Source: an uncultured Comamonadaceae bacterium (lineage in GTDB: Bacteria > Pseudomonadota > Gammaproteobacteria > Burkholderiales > Burkholderiaceae). From it: a DNA stretch of 64,000 nt. The stretch lies in assembly GCA_946482595.1 (NCBI GenBank), contig CAMLSD010000007.1, positions 11,936 to 75,935 of the forward strand, in the 5' to 3' direction. A model generated the notes under the pieces. That model had not been told where the DNA came from. It ran no database searches and saw only the letters and a program-made list of their open reading frames with translations. Every line of letters begins with the position of its first letter. The stretch's first letter is position 1. Shown piece by piece: positions 24,792-34,284 of this stretch. The translations under genes were made by a program, and so were the position numbers.

Positions 24792-25262
24792 TCATTCGTT
24801 GTCGCGGGCGGCGCGCAGCGCGGCACCCTGGGCGCGGGCTTCGAGCAGATCGGCCTCGTAGGCGTCGCGCAGCGTCTTGGCGAGCGTGAACACGGTGGAG
24901 ATCAGGAACAGCCAGCACACACCGAGGTAGGCCTTGTAGGTCGGGTTGATGTCCATGCGGTACAGGCCCCAGCCGGTCAGGCTCATGGCCAGTGCAAAAC
25001 CGCCCCACACGACCAGCTGCCACATGGGGGTGTCGACCTTGCGCGCCTGGTTGTCACGCACGAACTTCGACAGCGCAAAGGCGGTGGACAGACAGAACAC
25101 ATACCCCATGAACATGAACGCGCGATCCAGGTCCTCGCCAGGCAGGTAGGCCAGGCCGGTGGCGCACAGCGTGGCGGCCGTGCCGAAGGAGATCCAGACC
25201 TGGGCACGCCAGGCCTTGGTGTCGCGCTGGATGCGGGTCATGGTTGCGGGGGTGGTGTGCAT
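24792..25262 (-). CDS. YiaA/YiaB-family inner membrane protein
   Basis: A 156-residue protein with four membrane segments and the family pattern WRAQVWISFGTAATLCATGLAYLP, FMFMGYVFCLSTAFALSKFVRDNQ, WQLVVWGGFALAMSLTGWGLYRM and YKAYLGVCWLFLISTVFTLAKTLRD. The SK.VRDN and K.LRD turns after helices 2 and 4 are the repeated YiaA/B signature. Function is unknown beyond inner-membrane location. ATG 25262 is used; ATG 25286 would add eight residues, and no ribosome site decides between them. It lies 92 bp upstream of the small exported-protein gene. Confidence 0.8.
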   Translation of the reverse strand: MHTTPATMTRIQRDTKAWRAQVWISFGTAATLCATGLAYLPGEDLDRAFMFMGYVFCLSTAFALSKFVRDNQARKVDTPMWQLVVWGGFALAMSLTGWGLYRMDINPTYKAYLGVCWLFLISTVFTLAKTLRDAYEADLLEARAQGAALRAARDNE

Positions 25263-25383
25263 GGTGTCAGCACGGTTGTTGAACATGGATGCATGTTCGG
25301 TGCTGGCCTGCAGAAGATCAACCAGACGGTACGCTGTGTCTTCTGGTTGGCTGCATGGTATCGCTTGAAGATACTGATGCCGG

Positions 25384-26247
25384 TCAGCCCCGGCGACTCA
25401 GGGTCTGGATCATCAGTGTTTCCATGGCCTGGGCCGCTGTCGATCGGCTGCTGGCGCGGCTGCGCATCACGGCCACCTCCATCTCGGGCAGCGGGGGCAG
25501 ACCGTGGCGGGTGTCCAGGATGGTCAGGCCGGCCGGCACGCTGCAGCGTGTGAGCGCCGCAATCGCCAGACCACTCTCGACGGCTGCGAGCTGGCCCGCC
25601 AGACTGGGGCTGTGATACACGAGGCGGAATGCGCGCTGCCTTGCCACCAGGGCGGCCACCGCCCCCTTGCGGGCCTGGCTGGCGGCCTCGTACACGGCCA
25701 CGGGCAAGGGGTCGCGCCGCCAGACCTCGAACGCCGGGGCGCCCACCCATACCAGCGGCTCCCGGAACAGCAGCCGCCCCTGCGAGGCACGCTCGCGCGA
25801 GACCAGCGCCACGTCGACCTCACCGCGCCGCAACCGTGGCAGGAGCGCCGTCGACTGTTCGCATACCAGTTCGATCTCGACCTGCGGGTGCTGGGCGGCA
25901 AAACCGCGCAGCACCGGCGTGAGGTAGGCCGCTGCATAGTCGTCGGGCACGCCCAGCGTGATGCGCCCGGACACCGTCGGGCCGTGCAACGCCTGCAGGG
26001 CTTCATGGTGGGCCTCCAGCAGGCGCCGGGCGTGCGGCAGCAACTGCTGCCCCGCTGCCGTCAGCGCCAGGTGGCGTGCATCGCGCGACAGCACCGGCTG
26101 GCCGACGGCCGCCTCCAGCTTCTTCAGCTGCATGCTCAGCGCCGACTGCGAGCGGAACACCCGAGGTGCCGCAGCCGTGAGTGAACCGGCATCGACCACG
26201 GCAACAAAGGCGCGCAGCCAGTCCAGCTGAAGATCGGTCGAGGCCAT
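25384..26247 (-). CDS. LysR-family transcriptional regulator
   Basis: A 287-residue regulator. Helix-turn-helix: LRAFVAVVDAGSLTAAAPRVFRSQSALSMQLKKLEAAVG; the effector domain begins GRITLGVPDDYAAAYLTPVL. ATG 26247 has GGAG six bases upstream; ATG 26262 would start inside an inverted repeat and is less likely. It is divergent from an EamA transporter gene and probably controls it. Effector ligand unknown. Confidence 0.9.
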   Translation of the reverse strand: MASTDLQLDWLRAFVAVVDAGSLTAAAPRVFRSQSALSMQLKKLEAAVGQPVLSRDARHLALTAAGQQLLPHARRLLEAHHEALQALHGPTVSGRITLGVPDDYAAAYLTPVLRGFAAQHPQVEIELVCEQSTALLPRLRRGEVDVALVSRERASQGRLLFREPLVWVGAPAFEVWRRDPLPVAVYEAASQARKGAVAALVARQRAFRLVYHSPSLAGQLAAVESGLAIAALTRCSVPAGLTILDTRHGLPPLPEMEVAVMRSRASSRSTAAQAMETLMIQTLSRRG

Positions 26248-26259
26248 GCGGGCTCCATG

Positions 26260-26276
26260 CATTCGTGAATCGAATG
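26260..26276. promoter_or_regulatory. LysR-box inverted repeat between lysR and eamA genes
   Basis: CATTCG-TGAAT-CGAATG has perfect 6-bp arms and a T-N11-A core (T26262, A26274). A second, weaker symmetric element, GAAT-CT-ATTC, follows at 26286-26295. The pair fits recognition and activation sites of the divergent LysR protein. Confidence 0.6.
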
Positions 26277-26332
26277 ATTATTGTTGAATCTATTCGCTTT
26301 GCAGGATCATGCGCCGGCGGCACAGTGGCGTG

Positions 26333-27259
26333 ATGAAAACACCCACCACGCTGACCCTGACCCGGATCGACGCCCAGGCCACCGACATGCTCGATCCACG
26401 CACCGGCCACGGCGTCGTGCTGATGACCCTCGGCGGGCTGCTGCTCGGCACCCTGGGTGTGTTTGTCGAGGAAGCCGGCCAGCACCCGCTGACGGCCGTG
26501 TGGTTCCGCTGTGCCTTCGGCCTGCTCGCGCTGTGCCTGTGGGGTGCCTGGCGTGGACGCTGGCATGAACTGCGCCTGCCGCGCCGTGCCCTGGGCTGGG
26601 CGGTGGCCGCCGGGCTGCTGATGGTGCTCAACTGGGCACTGTTTTTTGCGGCGATCCAGCGCAGCTCGATCGCGGTGGCCACGGTGGCCTTCCATGTGCA
26701 GCCGGTCTGGGTGATGGCCTATGGCGTGCTGGTCCTGGGCGAGGCCGCGCCGGCGCGACGCTGGCTGGCGATCGGTGCGGCCCTGTGCGGCCTGGTGCTG
26801 GCCACCGGCCTGGTCGGGGCGGGTGCCGCGGATGCGGCCGGCCGCCCGGACTTCCTCTGGGGGGTGCTGCTGGCCGTGGGCGGGTCGCTGAGTTATGCGG
26901 CCGTGACGGTGATCGCCCATCGCGAACGGCAGATGGGTTCGTTCGCGCTGGCCTGGTGGCAGTGTGCGGTGGGGGCCCTGGTGCTGCTGGCCTGGCCGGT
27001 GTGGCACGGCTGGCCGGCCCCGGGGGCCGCCTGGGGCTGGCTGGCCGGACTGGGCGTGGTGCACACGGGCCTGGCCTATGTGGTGCTGTATGCCGGCATG
27101 CAGCGGTTGACCCCCTCACGCATTGCGGTGCTGCAGTTCGTCTACCCGGTGGCGGCCATCGTGTTCGACGCCTTGGCTTACGGCCGATGGCTGGGCCCCG
27201 TACAGGTGGTGGGGGTGGTGGTGATGGGCGTGGCGCTGTGGGCCGCGCGGGGGCGGTAG
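26333..27259 (+). CDS. EamA-family (DMT) transporter
   Basis: A 308-residue inner-membrane protein with about ten helices in two EamA repeats: GHGVVLMTLGGLLLGTLGVFVEEAG starts the first and FLWGVLLAVGGSLSYAAVTVIAHRE the second. Repeat-end motifs are VAFHVQPVWVMAYGVLVLGE and IAVLQFVYPVAAIVFDALAYGR. DMT members export amino acids, metabolites or drugs. The N-terminal 25 residues before the first helix are extra-long and may not be translated, ATG 26390 being an alternative. Divergent LysR gene as neighbour suggests export in response to a ligand. Confidence 0.88.
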   Translation: MKTPTTLTLTRIDAQATDMLDPRTGHGVVLMTLGGLLLGTLGVFVEEAGQHPLTAVWFRCAFGLLALCLWGAWRGRWHELRLPRRALGWAVAAGLLMVLNWALFFAAIQRSSIAVATVAFHVQPVWVMAYGVLVLGEAAPARRWLAIGAALCGLVLATGLVGAGAADAAGRPDFLWGVLLAVGGSLSYAAVTVIAHRERQMGSFALAWWQCAVGALVLLAWPVWHGWPAPGAAWGWLAGLGVVHTGLAYVVLYAGMQRLTPSRIAVLQFVYPVAAIVFDALAYGRWLGPVQVVGVVVMGVALWAARGR

Positions 27260-27268
27260 CATGCGGGC

Positions 27269-28009
27269 ATGAGCACCACCCTGGATCTCGTGCAGGCGCT
27301 GAAGGCTGAACTCAAGGCCGCCGGCATCACCTATGCCGAGCTGGCGCCCCGGCTGGGCATGGCCGAGTCCAGCATCAAGCGCATCTTCGCCAAGGGCGAC
27401 ATGCCGCTGTCGCGCGTGGACGAGATCTGCCGCATCCTCAAGATCGACTTTGCCGACCTGGCCCGCAAGGTGGCCGACGCCCAGCCCCTGCGGCGCGAGC
27501 TCACGCTGGACCAGGAAAAGGCCGTGATCGCCGACCGCCGCCTGCTGCTGATGGCGATCTGCTGCCTGAGCCAGTGGACACTCGACCAGATCCTGGCGAC
27601 CTACACGCTCACCGAGGCGCAGGGCGTGCAGTACCTGGCCCAGCTCGACCGCCTGGGCATCATCGAACTCAAGCCGATGAACCGCTACCGCCTGAAGGTC
27701 GCGAAAGGCTTCCGCTGGCGACCCCACGGCCCGGTGATGCAGTACTTCCGCGAGCATGTGGTGGACGACTACTACAGCGGCGGCTTCGACGGAGACGGCG
27801 AAATGCTCACCCTGGTGCACGGCTCGATCGGCAAGAGCCTCGCGGGCCTCTTCAATGAGCGGCTGCAGCGCGTGGCGCAGGACTTCGCCACCCAGCACCT
27901 GGCCGACCAGAAGCTGCCCGCCGACCAGCGCATGCCCTACACCCTGCTGATCGGGATGCGGTCCTGGCTGTTTGCGGCCTTTCGTGACCTGAAACGCACA
28001 CCGGGTTGA
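27269..28009 (+). CDS. XRE-type helix-turn-helix regulator with C-terminal unknown domain
   Basis: A 246-residue regulator. Residues 7-65 form an XRE/Cro-type HTH (ITYAELAPRLGMAESSIKRIFAKGDMPLSRVDEICRILKID in broken form: YAELAPRLGMAESSIKRIF, VDEICRILKIDF). The C-terminal 170 residues are helical/winged-like, without a named motif (SQWTLDQILATYTLTEAQGV, YFREHVVDDYYSGGFDGDGEML). Such two-part proteins in Burkholderiales and Pseudomonas are common and of unknown target. It begins 9 bp after the EamA gene stop, so cotranscription is possible. No operator seen. Confidence 0.8.
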   Translation: MSTTLDLVQALKAELKAAGITYAELAPRLGMAESSIKRIFAKGDMPLSRVDEICRILKIDFADLARKVADAQPLRRELTLDQEKAVIADRRLLLMAICCLSQWTLDQILATYTLTEAQGVQYLAQLDRLGIIELKPMNRYRLKVAKGFRWRPHGPVMQYFREHVVDDYYSGGFDGDGEMLTLVHGSIGKSLAGLFNERLQRVAQDFATQHLADQKLPADQRMPYTLLIGMRSWLFAAFRDLKRTPG

Positions 28010-28063
28010 GCGGCCACAAGGCCCTTCAGATTCGCTTCATGTTCGGCGCGTCCAATGCGCGCC

Positions 28064-29758
28064 ATGGCAAGAACCACGCTGGCACACCCCTGGACGCAAC
28101 GGACCGATGAGCTTGTGTCGGCGCTACGGCTTCGGATGCCGGTCGAGGCGCTGCTGCTGGCGGCCGGGGGGTTCTGGGCGCTGGGTGCGAACGGCCGGTT
28201 CCTGAGCGCAGCGTTGCGGGGGCAGGATCCGGCGCAGCCGGCCACCTGGGGCCTGGCAGCGGCGCTGGTCACTCTGCTGGTGGCGGTGCATTTTCTGATG
28301 CTGGCGCCGTGGGTGACGCGCCGCAGCGTCAAGCCGGTGCTGGCCGTACTGCTGGTGGCCACGGCGCTGGCCACGCATGCGATGCAGGCGTACGGGCTGT
28401 ACCTCGATCCATCGATGCTGCGCAATGTGCTGCACACCGACCCGGCCGAGGCGCGCGAACTGCTGAGCTGGGCGCTGGCCCGGCATCTGGTGTTGCAGGC
28501 CGGCTTGCCTTTGCTGCTGCTGACACGCATCGAAGTGGTGGCGCACCCGGGCCTGCGCGGCCTGCGTCGGCGGGCCGGCATGATCATTGCCGTGTTGCTG
28601 GCGGGGCTGGCGGCGCTGCTGTTGGTCTTTCCGACGATGGCCTCGCTGATGCGCAACCAGCGCGAGGTGCGCTACCTGATCACACCAGCGAACTATGTGT
28701 GGTCGGTGGCGGCCAACCTGGCCCGCGACGCCCGCGGCGCCACTGCACCGCGCCAGCCGATCGGCACCGATGCCCATCCGGGGCCGCGCATGGCGGCGCG
28801 CGCGCGGCCTCTGGTGGTGGTGCTGGTGCTCGGCGAGACGGCCCGTGCGGCCAATTGGGGCCTGAACGGCTACGCCCGCCAGACGACTCCGGCGCTGGCC
28901 GCCTGGCCGGTGGTGTCGTTCGATCGGGTCACGAGCTGCGGCACGTCCACCGAGGTGTCGGTGCCCTGCATGTTCGCCCCGGTGGGGCGCCGCGACTATG
29001 ACGAGGCGCGCATCCAGGGCAGCCAGTCGTTGCTGCATGTGCTGGCGCGTGCCGGCGTGGATGTGCGCTGGCGCGACAACCAGTCGGGCTGCAAGGGAGT
29101 CTGCGACGGCCTGCCGTTCGACGAGGTCTCCACACTGGGCCTGGACGACGTGTGCAGCGCAGGGCGCTGTCTCGACGAGGGCCTGCTGCACGGACTCGAC
29201 GCCCAGCTGTCCCAGGCGCGTGGCACGCAGTTGATCGTGCTGCATCAGCTCGGCAACCACGGGCCCTCGTACCACCGGCGCTACCCGCCGGCGTTTGCGC
29301 GCTTCCAGCCGGCCTGCGACCGCGACGACCTGCGCGAGTGTTCGCGCGAGGCCATCGTCAATGCCTACGACAACGCGCTGCTCTACACCGACCACCTGCT
29401 GGCGCGCCTGCTGACGCAGCTGCAGTCGCACACGGCCCGTGTGGACACGGCCTTGCTGTACGTGTCGGACCACGGCGAGTCCCTCGGTGAAAACCGGCTC
29501 TACCTGCACGGCATGCCCTATGCGATCGCGCCGGCCGTGCAGACCCAGGTGCCGATGCTGATGTGGCTGTCCGACGGTGCACGGCAGGCCACCGGCATCG
29601 ACCTGGCCTGCCTGCGCCAGCGCGCCACGCAGCCCGCCAGTCACGACCACCTCTTTCACACACTGCTCGGCCTGATGGACGTGCGCACGACCCTCCATGA
29701 CACCGCCTGGGACCTGACGGCAGGATGCCGTGGCCCGGGCCAACGGGGAACTTCATGA
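28064..29758 (+). CDS. eptA: Phosphoethanolamine-lipid A transferase, EptA/MCR family
   Basis: A 564-residue inner-membrane enzyme: five N-terminal helices and a periplasmic alkaline-phosphatase-fold domain. It has the metal and catalytic residues of the family: Glu258 in VLVLGETAR, nucleophile Thr296 in SCGTSTEVSVPC, then LGNHGPSYHRRY and YVSDHGESLGENRLYLHG. Family members move phosphoethanolamine from phosphatidylethanolamine to lipid A, lowering negative charge and polymyxin binding. Cys pairs (292/302 and others) match the family's disulfides. ATG 28064 has no strong ribosome site. A small reading frame overlaps its stop by four bases. Confidence 0.93.
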   Translation: MARTTLAHPWTQRTDELVSALRLRMPVEALLLAAGGFWALGANGRFLSAALRGQDPAQPATWGLAAALVTLLVAVHFLMLAPWVTRRSVKPVLAVLLVATALATHAMQAYGLYLDPSMLRNVLHTDPAEARELLSWALARHLVLQAGLPLLLLTRIEVVAHPGLRGLRRRAGMIIAVLLAGLAALLLVFPTMASLMRNQREVRYLITPANYVWSVAANLARDARGATAPRQPIGTDAHPGPRMAARARPLVVVLVLGETARAANWGLNGYARQTTPALAAWPVVSFDRVTSCGTSTEVSVPCMFAPVGRRDYDEARIQGSQSLLHVLARAGVDVRWRDNQSGCKGVCDGLPFDEVSTLGLDDVCSAGRCLDEGLLHGLDAQLSQARGTQLIVLHQLGNHGPSYHRRYPPAFARFQPACDRDDLRECSREAIVNAYDNALLYTDHLLARLLTQLQSHTARVDTALLYVSDHGESLGENRLYLHGMPYAIAPAVQTQVPMLMWLSDGARQATGIDLACLRQRATQPASHDHLFHTLLGLMDVRTTLHDTAWDLTAGCRGPGQRGTS

Positions 29759-29922
29759 ACGAGATCGGCGAGGCCCTCGTGCCGCATCGCGACCGCACTG
29801 CACCACCCCCACACACCGGGGCGACCGGGTCTGGCACCGGCCGGCTGATGGCTGCGGCATGGCGGGGCCTGACCCTGCTGTGCGTGGGCTACGCGGCCCT
29901 GTATTTCCTGTGCGAGCTGTAG
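29755..29922 (+). CDS. Small single-helix membrane protein coupled to eptA
   Basis: A 55-residue protein whose ATG 29755 overlaps the TGA of eptA (ATGA). A hydrophilic N-terminal half (IGEALVPHRDRTAPPPHTGA) is followed by one membrane helix, GLTLLCVGYAALYFLCEL. Small open frames arise easily in this GC-rich DNA, but the exact coupling and the clear membrane helix argue for a real gene. It could stabilise or modulate EptA; this is conjecture. Confidence 0.5.
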   Translation: MNEIGEALVPHRDRTAPPPHTGATGSGTGRLMAAAWRGLTLLCVGYAALYFLCEL

Positions 29923-29943
29923 GTTGGCAGGGTGCGGCGTCCC

Positions 29944-29971
29944 AAAAAAAACGCCACCCGCAGGTGGCGTT
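29944..29971 (-). terminator. Rho-independent terminator of the porin gene
   Basis: Hairpin AACGCCACC (29950-29958) / CGCA / GGTGGCGTT (29963-29971). The eight A bases at 29944-29951 become a T-run on the minus strand, directly after the stem, so it terminates transcription of the porin gene, whose stop codon is 53 bp upstream in that direction. On the plus strand no T-run follows. Confidence 0.85.
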
Positions 29972-30023
29972 CGAACTCCGCTGAGAGAGTTGCAACTTCG
30001 GTGGCAGCGCGACGCTGCCGACA

Positions 30024-31037
30024 TCAGAAGCGATGGCGCACACCCACCGCAAAGGTGTTGCCGCTGTCGAGCGACTTGATCTTGTCGTACATGTAGACGG
30101 CGTAGACGTCGGTGCGCTTGGACAGGAAGTGGTCGTAGCCCAGGCTGAGGATGTCGCGCTTGGTGGTGGCGCCGCTCGGTGTGGTCTTGGCCACGCCATA
30201 CGAGGCCAGGATGGAACCTGCGCCCAGCGGGACGTTGGCACCGACCTGGAGGATCTTGTCCTTGGTGTTGGCGGTTGCGATGCCGGTGCCGGTCTCCTTG
30301 ACCTGGCCGTACTGCACGAAGGCCTTGGCCACGCCGAAGTTGTACGAGCCACCGAGCTGCCAGGTGGTTTCCTTGCCGGAGGCAAACGGCACCTTCACCT
30401 GCTGGATCGCCAGGCTGGCGGCCAGCGGGCCGCCGAAGTACATCACGTTGGCACCGAGGTTGCCGCCCTGCAGCGCTTCTTTCAGCACGTACGACACCGT
30501 GGCGCTCAGGCCGTTGAAGTTCGGCGTGCTGTAGACGATGGCATTGCTCCAGCCCGTGTCGCCGGCCACCTTGGTGGTCGGGCTGTAGAAGGTGCGGATG
30601 GCCGGTGAAAAGCCGAACGAATCGCCGAAGGGATTGAACAGCAGGGTCGAGACGAACAGCGGCGTGGCCGACCGACCCAGCTTGACCGTGCCGAAGCCCC
30701 CGCTCAGGCCGACGTTGGCATTGCGGGCCCAGTACAGGTCACCGTTGAAGCGGCCGGCCTCGCCGGTGTCGGCGCGCAGGAAGGTGTCGAGCGCAAAGAT
30801 GGCGCTGAGCCCGCCGCCCAGGTCTTCGCTGCCCTTGAAGCCGAGGTAGCTGGTGGTCATGCCACCCGACTCGACACGGGTCGTGCGGTCGGCGCCGCTG
30901 GTTTCATAGGACCCGACCGCCAGGTCGATCAGGCCGTACATCTGGACGGTCGACTGCGCCTGCGCGGCCGCGGTCACGCCGACACCGGCACACAGCACAG
31001 CACCGGCCCGGGCGACCTTGGCAAGGGACATCTTCAT
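30024..31037 (-). CDS. General porin, Burkholderiales type
   Basis: A 337-residue outer-membrane trimeric porin. After a signal peptide (ARAGAVLCAGVGVTAAAQA) come alternating beta strands; mature start QSTVQMYGLIDLAVGSYE and TSYLGFKGSEDLGGGLSAIFALD are the Gram-negative porin signature. The C-terminus ends GVRHRF, the terminal Phe needed for outer-membrane insertion. Position NGDLYWARNANVGLSGGFGTVKLGR holds the Arg-containing pore loop. Passive diffusion of small solutes is expected. ATG 31037 is preceded by GGAG. A terminator follows at 29944-29971; no other gene shares the unit. Confidence 0.95.
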   Translation of the reverse strand: MKMSLAKVARAGAVLCAGVGVTAAAQAQSTVQMYGLIDLAVGSYETSGADRTTRVESGGMTTSYLGFKGSEDLGGGLSAIFALDTFLRADTGEAGRFNGDLYWARNANVGLSGGFGTVKLGRSATPLFVSTLLFNPFGDSFGFSPAIRTFYSPTTKVAGDTGWSNAIVYSTPNFNGLSATVSYVLKEALQGGNLGANVMYFGGPLAASLAIQQVKVPFASGKETTWQLGGSYNFGVAKAFVQYGQVKETGTGIATANTKDKILQVGANVPLGAGSILASYGVAKTTPSGATTKRDILSLGYDHFLSKRTDVYAVYMYDKIKSLDSGNTFAVGVRHRF

Positions 31038-31472
31038 GGGAGCACTCCGTAAGAAAGGGTTGTTGGATGTGATTTGCGTAAGCTTGTATGCAAGGGGTGT
31101 GCCTGCCTGGCCCCCGCGCCTGGCAGCTGCGTGCCGGGGTGGCGCACGCAGGGCCGGCCTGGGCATGACGATTCTGTGACGCTGTGGGCGCGGCCTGCGC
31201 CGGCTGTGGTGGCATAAGAGCTATTCCTGGGCGCAGGGTGGTGCAGCGGGGCGATTCGGTGCATGCGTGCGAAATGCGCACCTGCATGGCCCCTGCAGGG
31301 CATGCGGGCAAGTCGGGAGCCCGCTCCAAAAGCGCAGCCGCCCAGGCCGACGGCTGGAGGATTGCCGCCACAATGTGCAGTGACGACCCTGCGCGATCAG
31401 CGCACGCCGTCCGACGGATCGCTGCCAACCGATGGCGCCCCCTCGATGACGGCACCCGACCGGATACGACCG
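31038..31472. other. Intergenic region between divergent porin and molybdoenzyme genes
   Basis: 435 bp without a gene. It must hold the porin promoter on its left and the hydroxylase promoter on its right. I found no confident -10/-35 pair, riboswitch or large inverted repeat; an AT-richer pocket at about 31070-31095 is the likeliest porin promoter area. The open frame running from 31263 into the next gene is not conserved in its first 70 codons. Confidence 0.5.
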
Positions 31473-31988
31473 ATGCAACTCACCATCAACGGACAGCCCC
31501 ACACCCTGCCTGACGACCTCGCCGATCCGTCCATGCCGCTGCTATGGGCCCTGCGCGACGTGCTGGGCCTGACCGGCACGAAGTTCGGTTGCGGTGTGGC
31601 CGCCTGCGGCGCCTGCACCGTGCGCCTGGACGGCCAGGCCGTGCGCTCGTGCGTCACGCCCCTGTCGGCCGTGGGCACGCGCCGGATCGAGACCATCGAA
31701 GGCCTGCAGCAGGGCGAGCGGTTGCACGCGCTGCAGCAGGCCTGGATCACCCACCAGGTGCCGCAGTGCGGCTACTGCCAGAGCGGCATGCTGATGGCGG
31801 CGGCCGCCCTGCTCGACGCGCGCCCTGCGCCGACCGATGCCGAGATCGATGCGGCCATGACCAATCTGTGCCGATGCGGCACCTACCCGCGCGTGCGCGA
31901 GGCCATCAAGACGGCGGCGCGTCTGCGCCAGCCCGCCTCCGGCACGCCACGTACGCTCAAGCCGGTGCGCACCGGGGGGGATGCATGA
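31473..31988 (+). CDS. (2Fe-2S) small subunit of a xanthine-dehydrogenase-family molybdoenzyme (IorA type)
   Basis: A 171-residue electron-transfer subunit. Plant-type ferredoxin cluster ligands are Cys40, 45, 48 and 60 ([15 protein letters not shown]); the second [2Fe-2S] cluster in the helical domain uses Cys99, 102, 133 and 135 (CGYCQSG, CRCG). This is the layout of isoquinoline 1-oxidoreductase alpha subunits and other small hydroxylase subunits. It passes electrons from the molybdenum subunit encoded next, whose ATG overlaps its stop. ATG 31473 begins the family sequence; ATG 31446 would add nine residues. Confidence 0.92.
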   Translation: MQLTINGQPHTLPDDLADPSMPLLWALRDVLGLTGTKFGCGVAACGACTVRLDGQAVRSCVTPLSAVGTRRIETIEGLQQGERLHALQQAWITHQVPQCGYCQSGMLMAAAALLDARPAPTDAEIDAAMTNLCRCGTYPRVREAIKTAARLRQPASGTPRTLKPVRTGGDA

Positions 31989-34276
31989 AGCGCCGCACGC
32001 TGCTGCTCAGCGCGCTGGCGGGTGGGGCGGCCCTGGTGGTCGGCTGGGGGGTGCTGCCCCCGCGCAGCCGCATGGGCGACCGCCACAGCCTGCCGGTGCA
32101 GGAGGGGGAGGTCGGCCTCAACGGCTGGCTCAAGGTGAAGCCGGACGGCACTGTCGTGCTGGCCATGCATCGCAGCGAGATGGGTCAGGGGGTGTTCACC
32201 GGCCTGGCGATGCTGGTGGCCGAAGAACTCGACGTGGACCTGGAGCGTGTGCAGCTCGAGCAGGCCGGTCACGACAGCCTCTACGGCAATGTGGCCACTT
32301 TCGTGGCCAGCCTGCCGTTCCACCCGGCCGATGCCGAGCCCGGCCACGAGACCACCACCGTGCGCCTGAGTCGCTGGATGGTGCGCAAGGTCGCGCGTGA
32401 ACTGGGCATCAGCGTGACCGGCGGCTCCACCACGATCGCCGATGCCTGGGACGTGCTGCGGCTGGCGGCGGCCACCGCACGCGCCCAGCTGCTCGGGGCG
32501 GCTTCGCTGCAATGGCGGCTGCCGGTGGCCGAGCTGCGCATCGAGCGCGGGGTGATCCAGCATGAGTCCGGTCCGAAGGCGCACTTCGGCGAGCTGGTGC
32601 GCCAGGCCGCGGCGTTGTCGGTCAGTTCGGTCACGCTGAAGGATCCCGCCCAATGGCGCCTGATCGGCCGCACTGCGTTGCGCACCGACGTGCCGGCCAA
32701 GGTGACCGGTCAGGCCGTCTTCGGCCTGGACGTGCGGCCGCCCGAACTGCTGCACGCGGTGGTGCGCCATGCGCCGGCGCTGGGTGGCAGCCCCGGACGG
32801 GTCGACGTCGATGGGGTGCTGCGCCAGAAGGGGGTGCTGCGGGTGGTGCGCCTGGGGCGGTATGCCGGTTCGTCACCGGCCATTGCCGTCGTGGCCCGCA
32901 CCACCTGGCATGCCCAGCAGGCGGCACGCGCGATGGATGTCGAATGGCGGGCGGCACCTCACGATCCGCTCGGTGAACGCACCGACACGCGGCGCATCGA
33001 CGCGGCGCTGGCCGCCACGGCCCGGCAGGCGCACGACACCGAGGGCGGTTTTGCCTTTCACTCACGCGGCGACATCGCTCAGGCCGAGGCGCAGGCGGCA
33101 CGCACGGTGGAGGCCACCTATCACGCACCGTACCTGCTGCACGCAACGATGGAGCCGATCAACTGCACGGCCCAGGTGCGTGACGGCCAGGTGACCGTGT
33201 GGGCGCCCACCCAGGTGCCGGGGCTGGCGCGTGACGCCGCTGCGGCGGCGGCCGGCGTGCCGGTCGAGCAGGTCACGCTGCATGCCACCCTGATCGGGGG
33301 CGGCTTCGGGCGCCGGCTGGATGTCGACTTTGTCGGCCAGGCGGTGCGGGTTGCGATGGAAACCGGCGGACGCCCGGTGCAGATCGTGTGGCCGCGCGAA
33401 GAGGACTTCACGCACGACTTCTATCGCCCCGCGGCGGTGGCGGTGCTGCGTGCGGCGCTGGATGCGCAGGGGCGCCCCACCGGGCTGCGTTGCACGAGTG
33501 CGGGCGATGCGATCCAGCCGCGCTGGATCGGGCGCAACCTGCCCGCCCTGGCCGGGCCGCTGGACACGCCGGACAAGTCGACGATGGAAGGCCTGTACGA
33601 CCTGCCCTACGAGGTGCCGAACCAGCGCATGGCCCACGTGGCCACTCGCCATGACGTGCCGGTCGGCTACTGGCGCGCGGTGGGGCATTCGCACAATGCG
33701 TTTTTCAGCGAGTGTTTCATCGACGAACTCGCTCACGCCGCCGGGCAGGACCCGGTGGCTTACCGCCTGGCGTTGCTGGCCGGCCGGCCTGCCCATGCGG
33801 CGGTGCTGCGCCTGGCGGCCGACAAGGCGGCCTGGGGCCAGCCACTGCCCCCGGGCCGCGCGCGCGGTGTGGCCTTGCACGAAAGCTTCGGCAGCATCGT
33901 GGCCCAGGTGATGGAGGTGTCGATCGATGCCGGTGTGCCGCGGGTGCACCGGGTGGTCTGTGCGATCGACTGTGGGGTGGTCATCAACCCGGGCCTGGTG
34001 GCGCAGCAGATGGAAGGCGGGGTGATCTTCGGCCTGAGTGCGGCACTGCACGGCCGGGTCGACATCGAACGTGGCGAGGTGAAGCAGAAGAACTTCCCCG
34101 ACCAGCCGCTGCTCACGCTGGCGCGTTCGCCACGCATCGAGACGCACGCGGTGCCGAGCGAGCGGGCCCCCACGGGCGTGGGTGAACCCGGCACCCCGCC
34201 GGCGGCACCCGCCCTGGCCAACGCCCTGTTTGCACTGACCGGCGTGCGGATGCGCCGGCTGCCGCTGGTGGCCTGA
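31985..34276 (+). CDS. Molybdopterin-binding large subunit, isoquinoline 1-oxidoreductase beta (IorB) type
   Basis: A 763-residue subunit of a two-subunit molybdenum hydroxylase/aldehyde oxidoreductase. A Tat signal ([20 protein letters not shown]) sends the pre-folded protein, with its small partner, to the periplasm. The molybdopterin-cytosine dinucleotide domain shows [28 protein letters not shown] and, at the end, GVGEPGTPP with the catalytic Glu. No FAD subunit gene is present, as usual for IorAB enzymes, which then pass electrons to cytochromes. ATG 31985 overlaps the preceding TGA (ATGA). The substrate is likely an aldehyde or N-heterocycle. Confidence 0.9.
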   Translation: MKRRTLLLSALAGGAALVVGWGVLPPRSRMGDRHSLPVQEGEVGLNGWLKVKPDGTVVLAMHRSEMGQGVFTGLAMLVAEELDVDLERVQLEQAGHDSLYGNVATFVASLPFHPADAEPGHETTTVRLSRWMVRKVARELGISVTGGSTTIADAWDVLRLAAATARAQLLGAASLQWRLPVAELRIERGVIQHESGPKAHFGELVRQAAALSVSSVTLKDPAQWRLIGRTALRTDVPAKVTGQAVFGLDVRPPELLHAVVRHAPALGGSPGRVDVDGVLRQKGVLRVVRLGRYAGSSPAIAVVARTTWHAQQAARAMDVEWRAAPHDPLGERTDTRRIDAALAATARQAHDTEGGFAFHSRGDIAQAEAQAARTVEATYHAPYLLHATMEPINCTAQVRDGQVTVWAPTQVPGLARDAAAAAAGVPVEQVTLHATLIGGGFGRRLDVDFVGQAVRVAMETGGRPVQIVWPREEDFTHDFYRPAAVAVLRAALDAQGRPTGLRCTSAGDAIQPRWIGRNLPALAGPLDTPDKSTMEGLYDLPYEVPNQRMAHVATRHDVPVGYWRAVGHSHNAFFSECFIDELAHAAGQDPVAYRLALLAGRPAHAAVLRLAADKAAWGQPLPPGRARGVALHESFGSIVAQVMEVSIDAGVPRVHRVVCAIDCGVVINPGLVAQQMEGGVIFGLSAALHGRVDIERGEVKQKNFPDQPLLTLARSPRIETHAVPSERAPTGVGEPGTPPAAPALANALFALTGVRMRRLPLVA

Positions 34277-34284
34277 GGCCAGCC

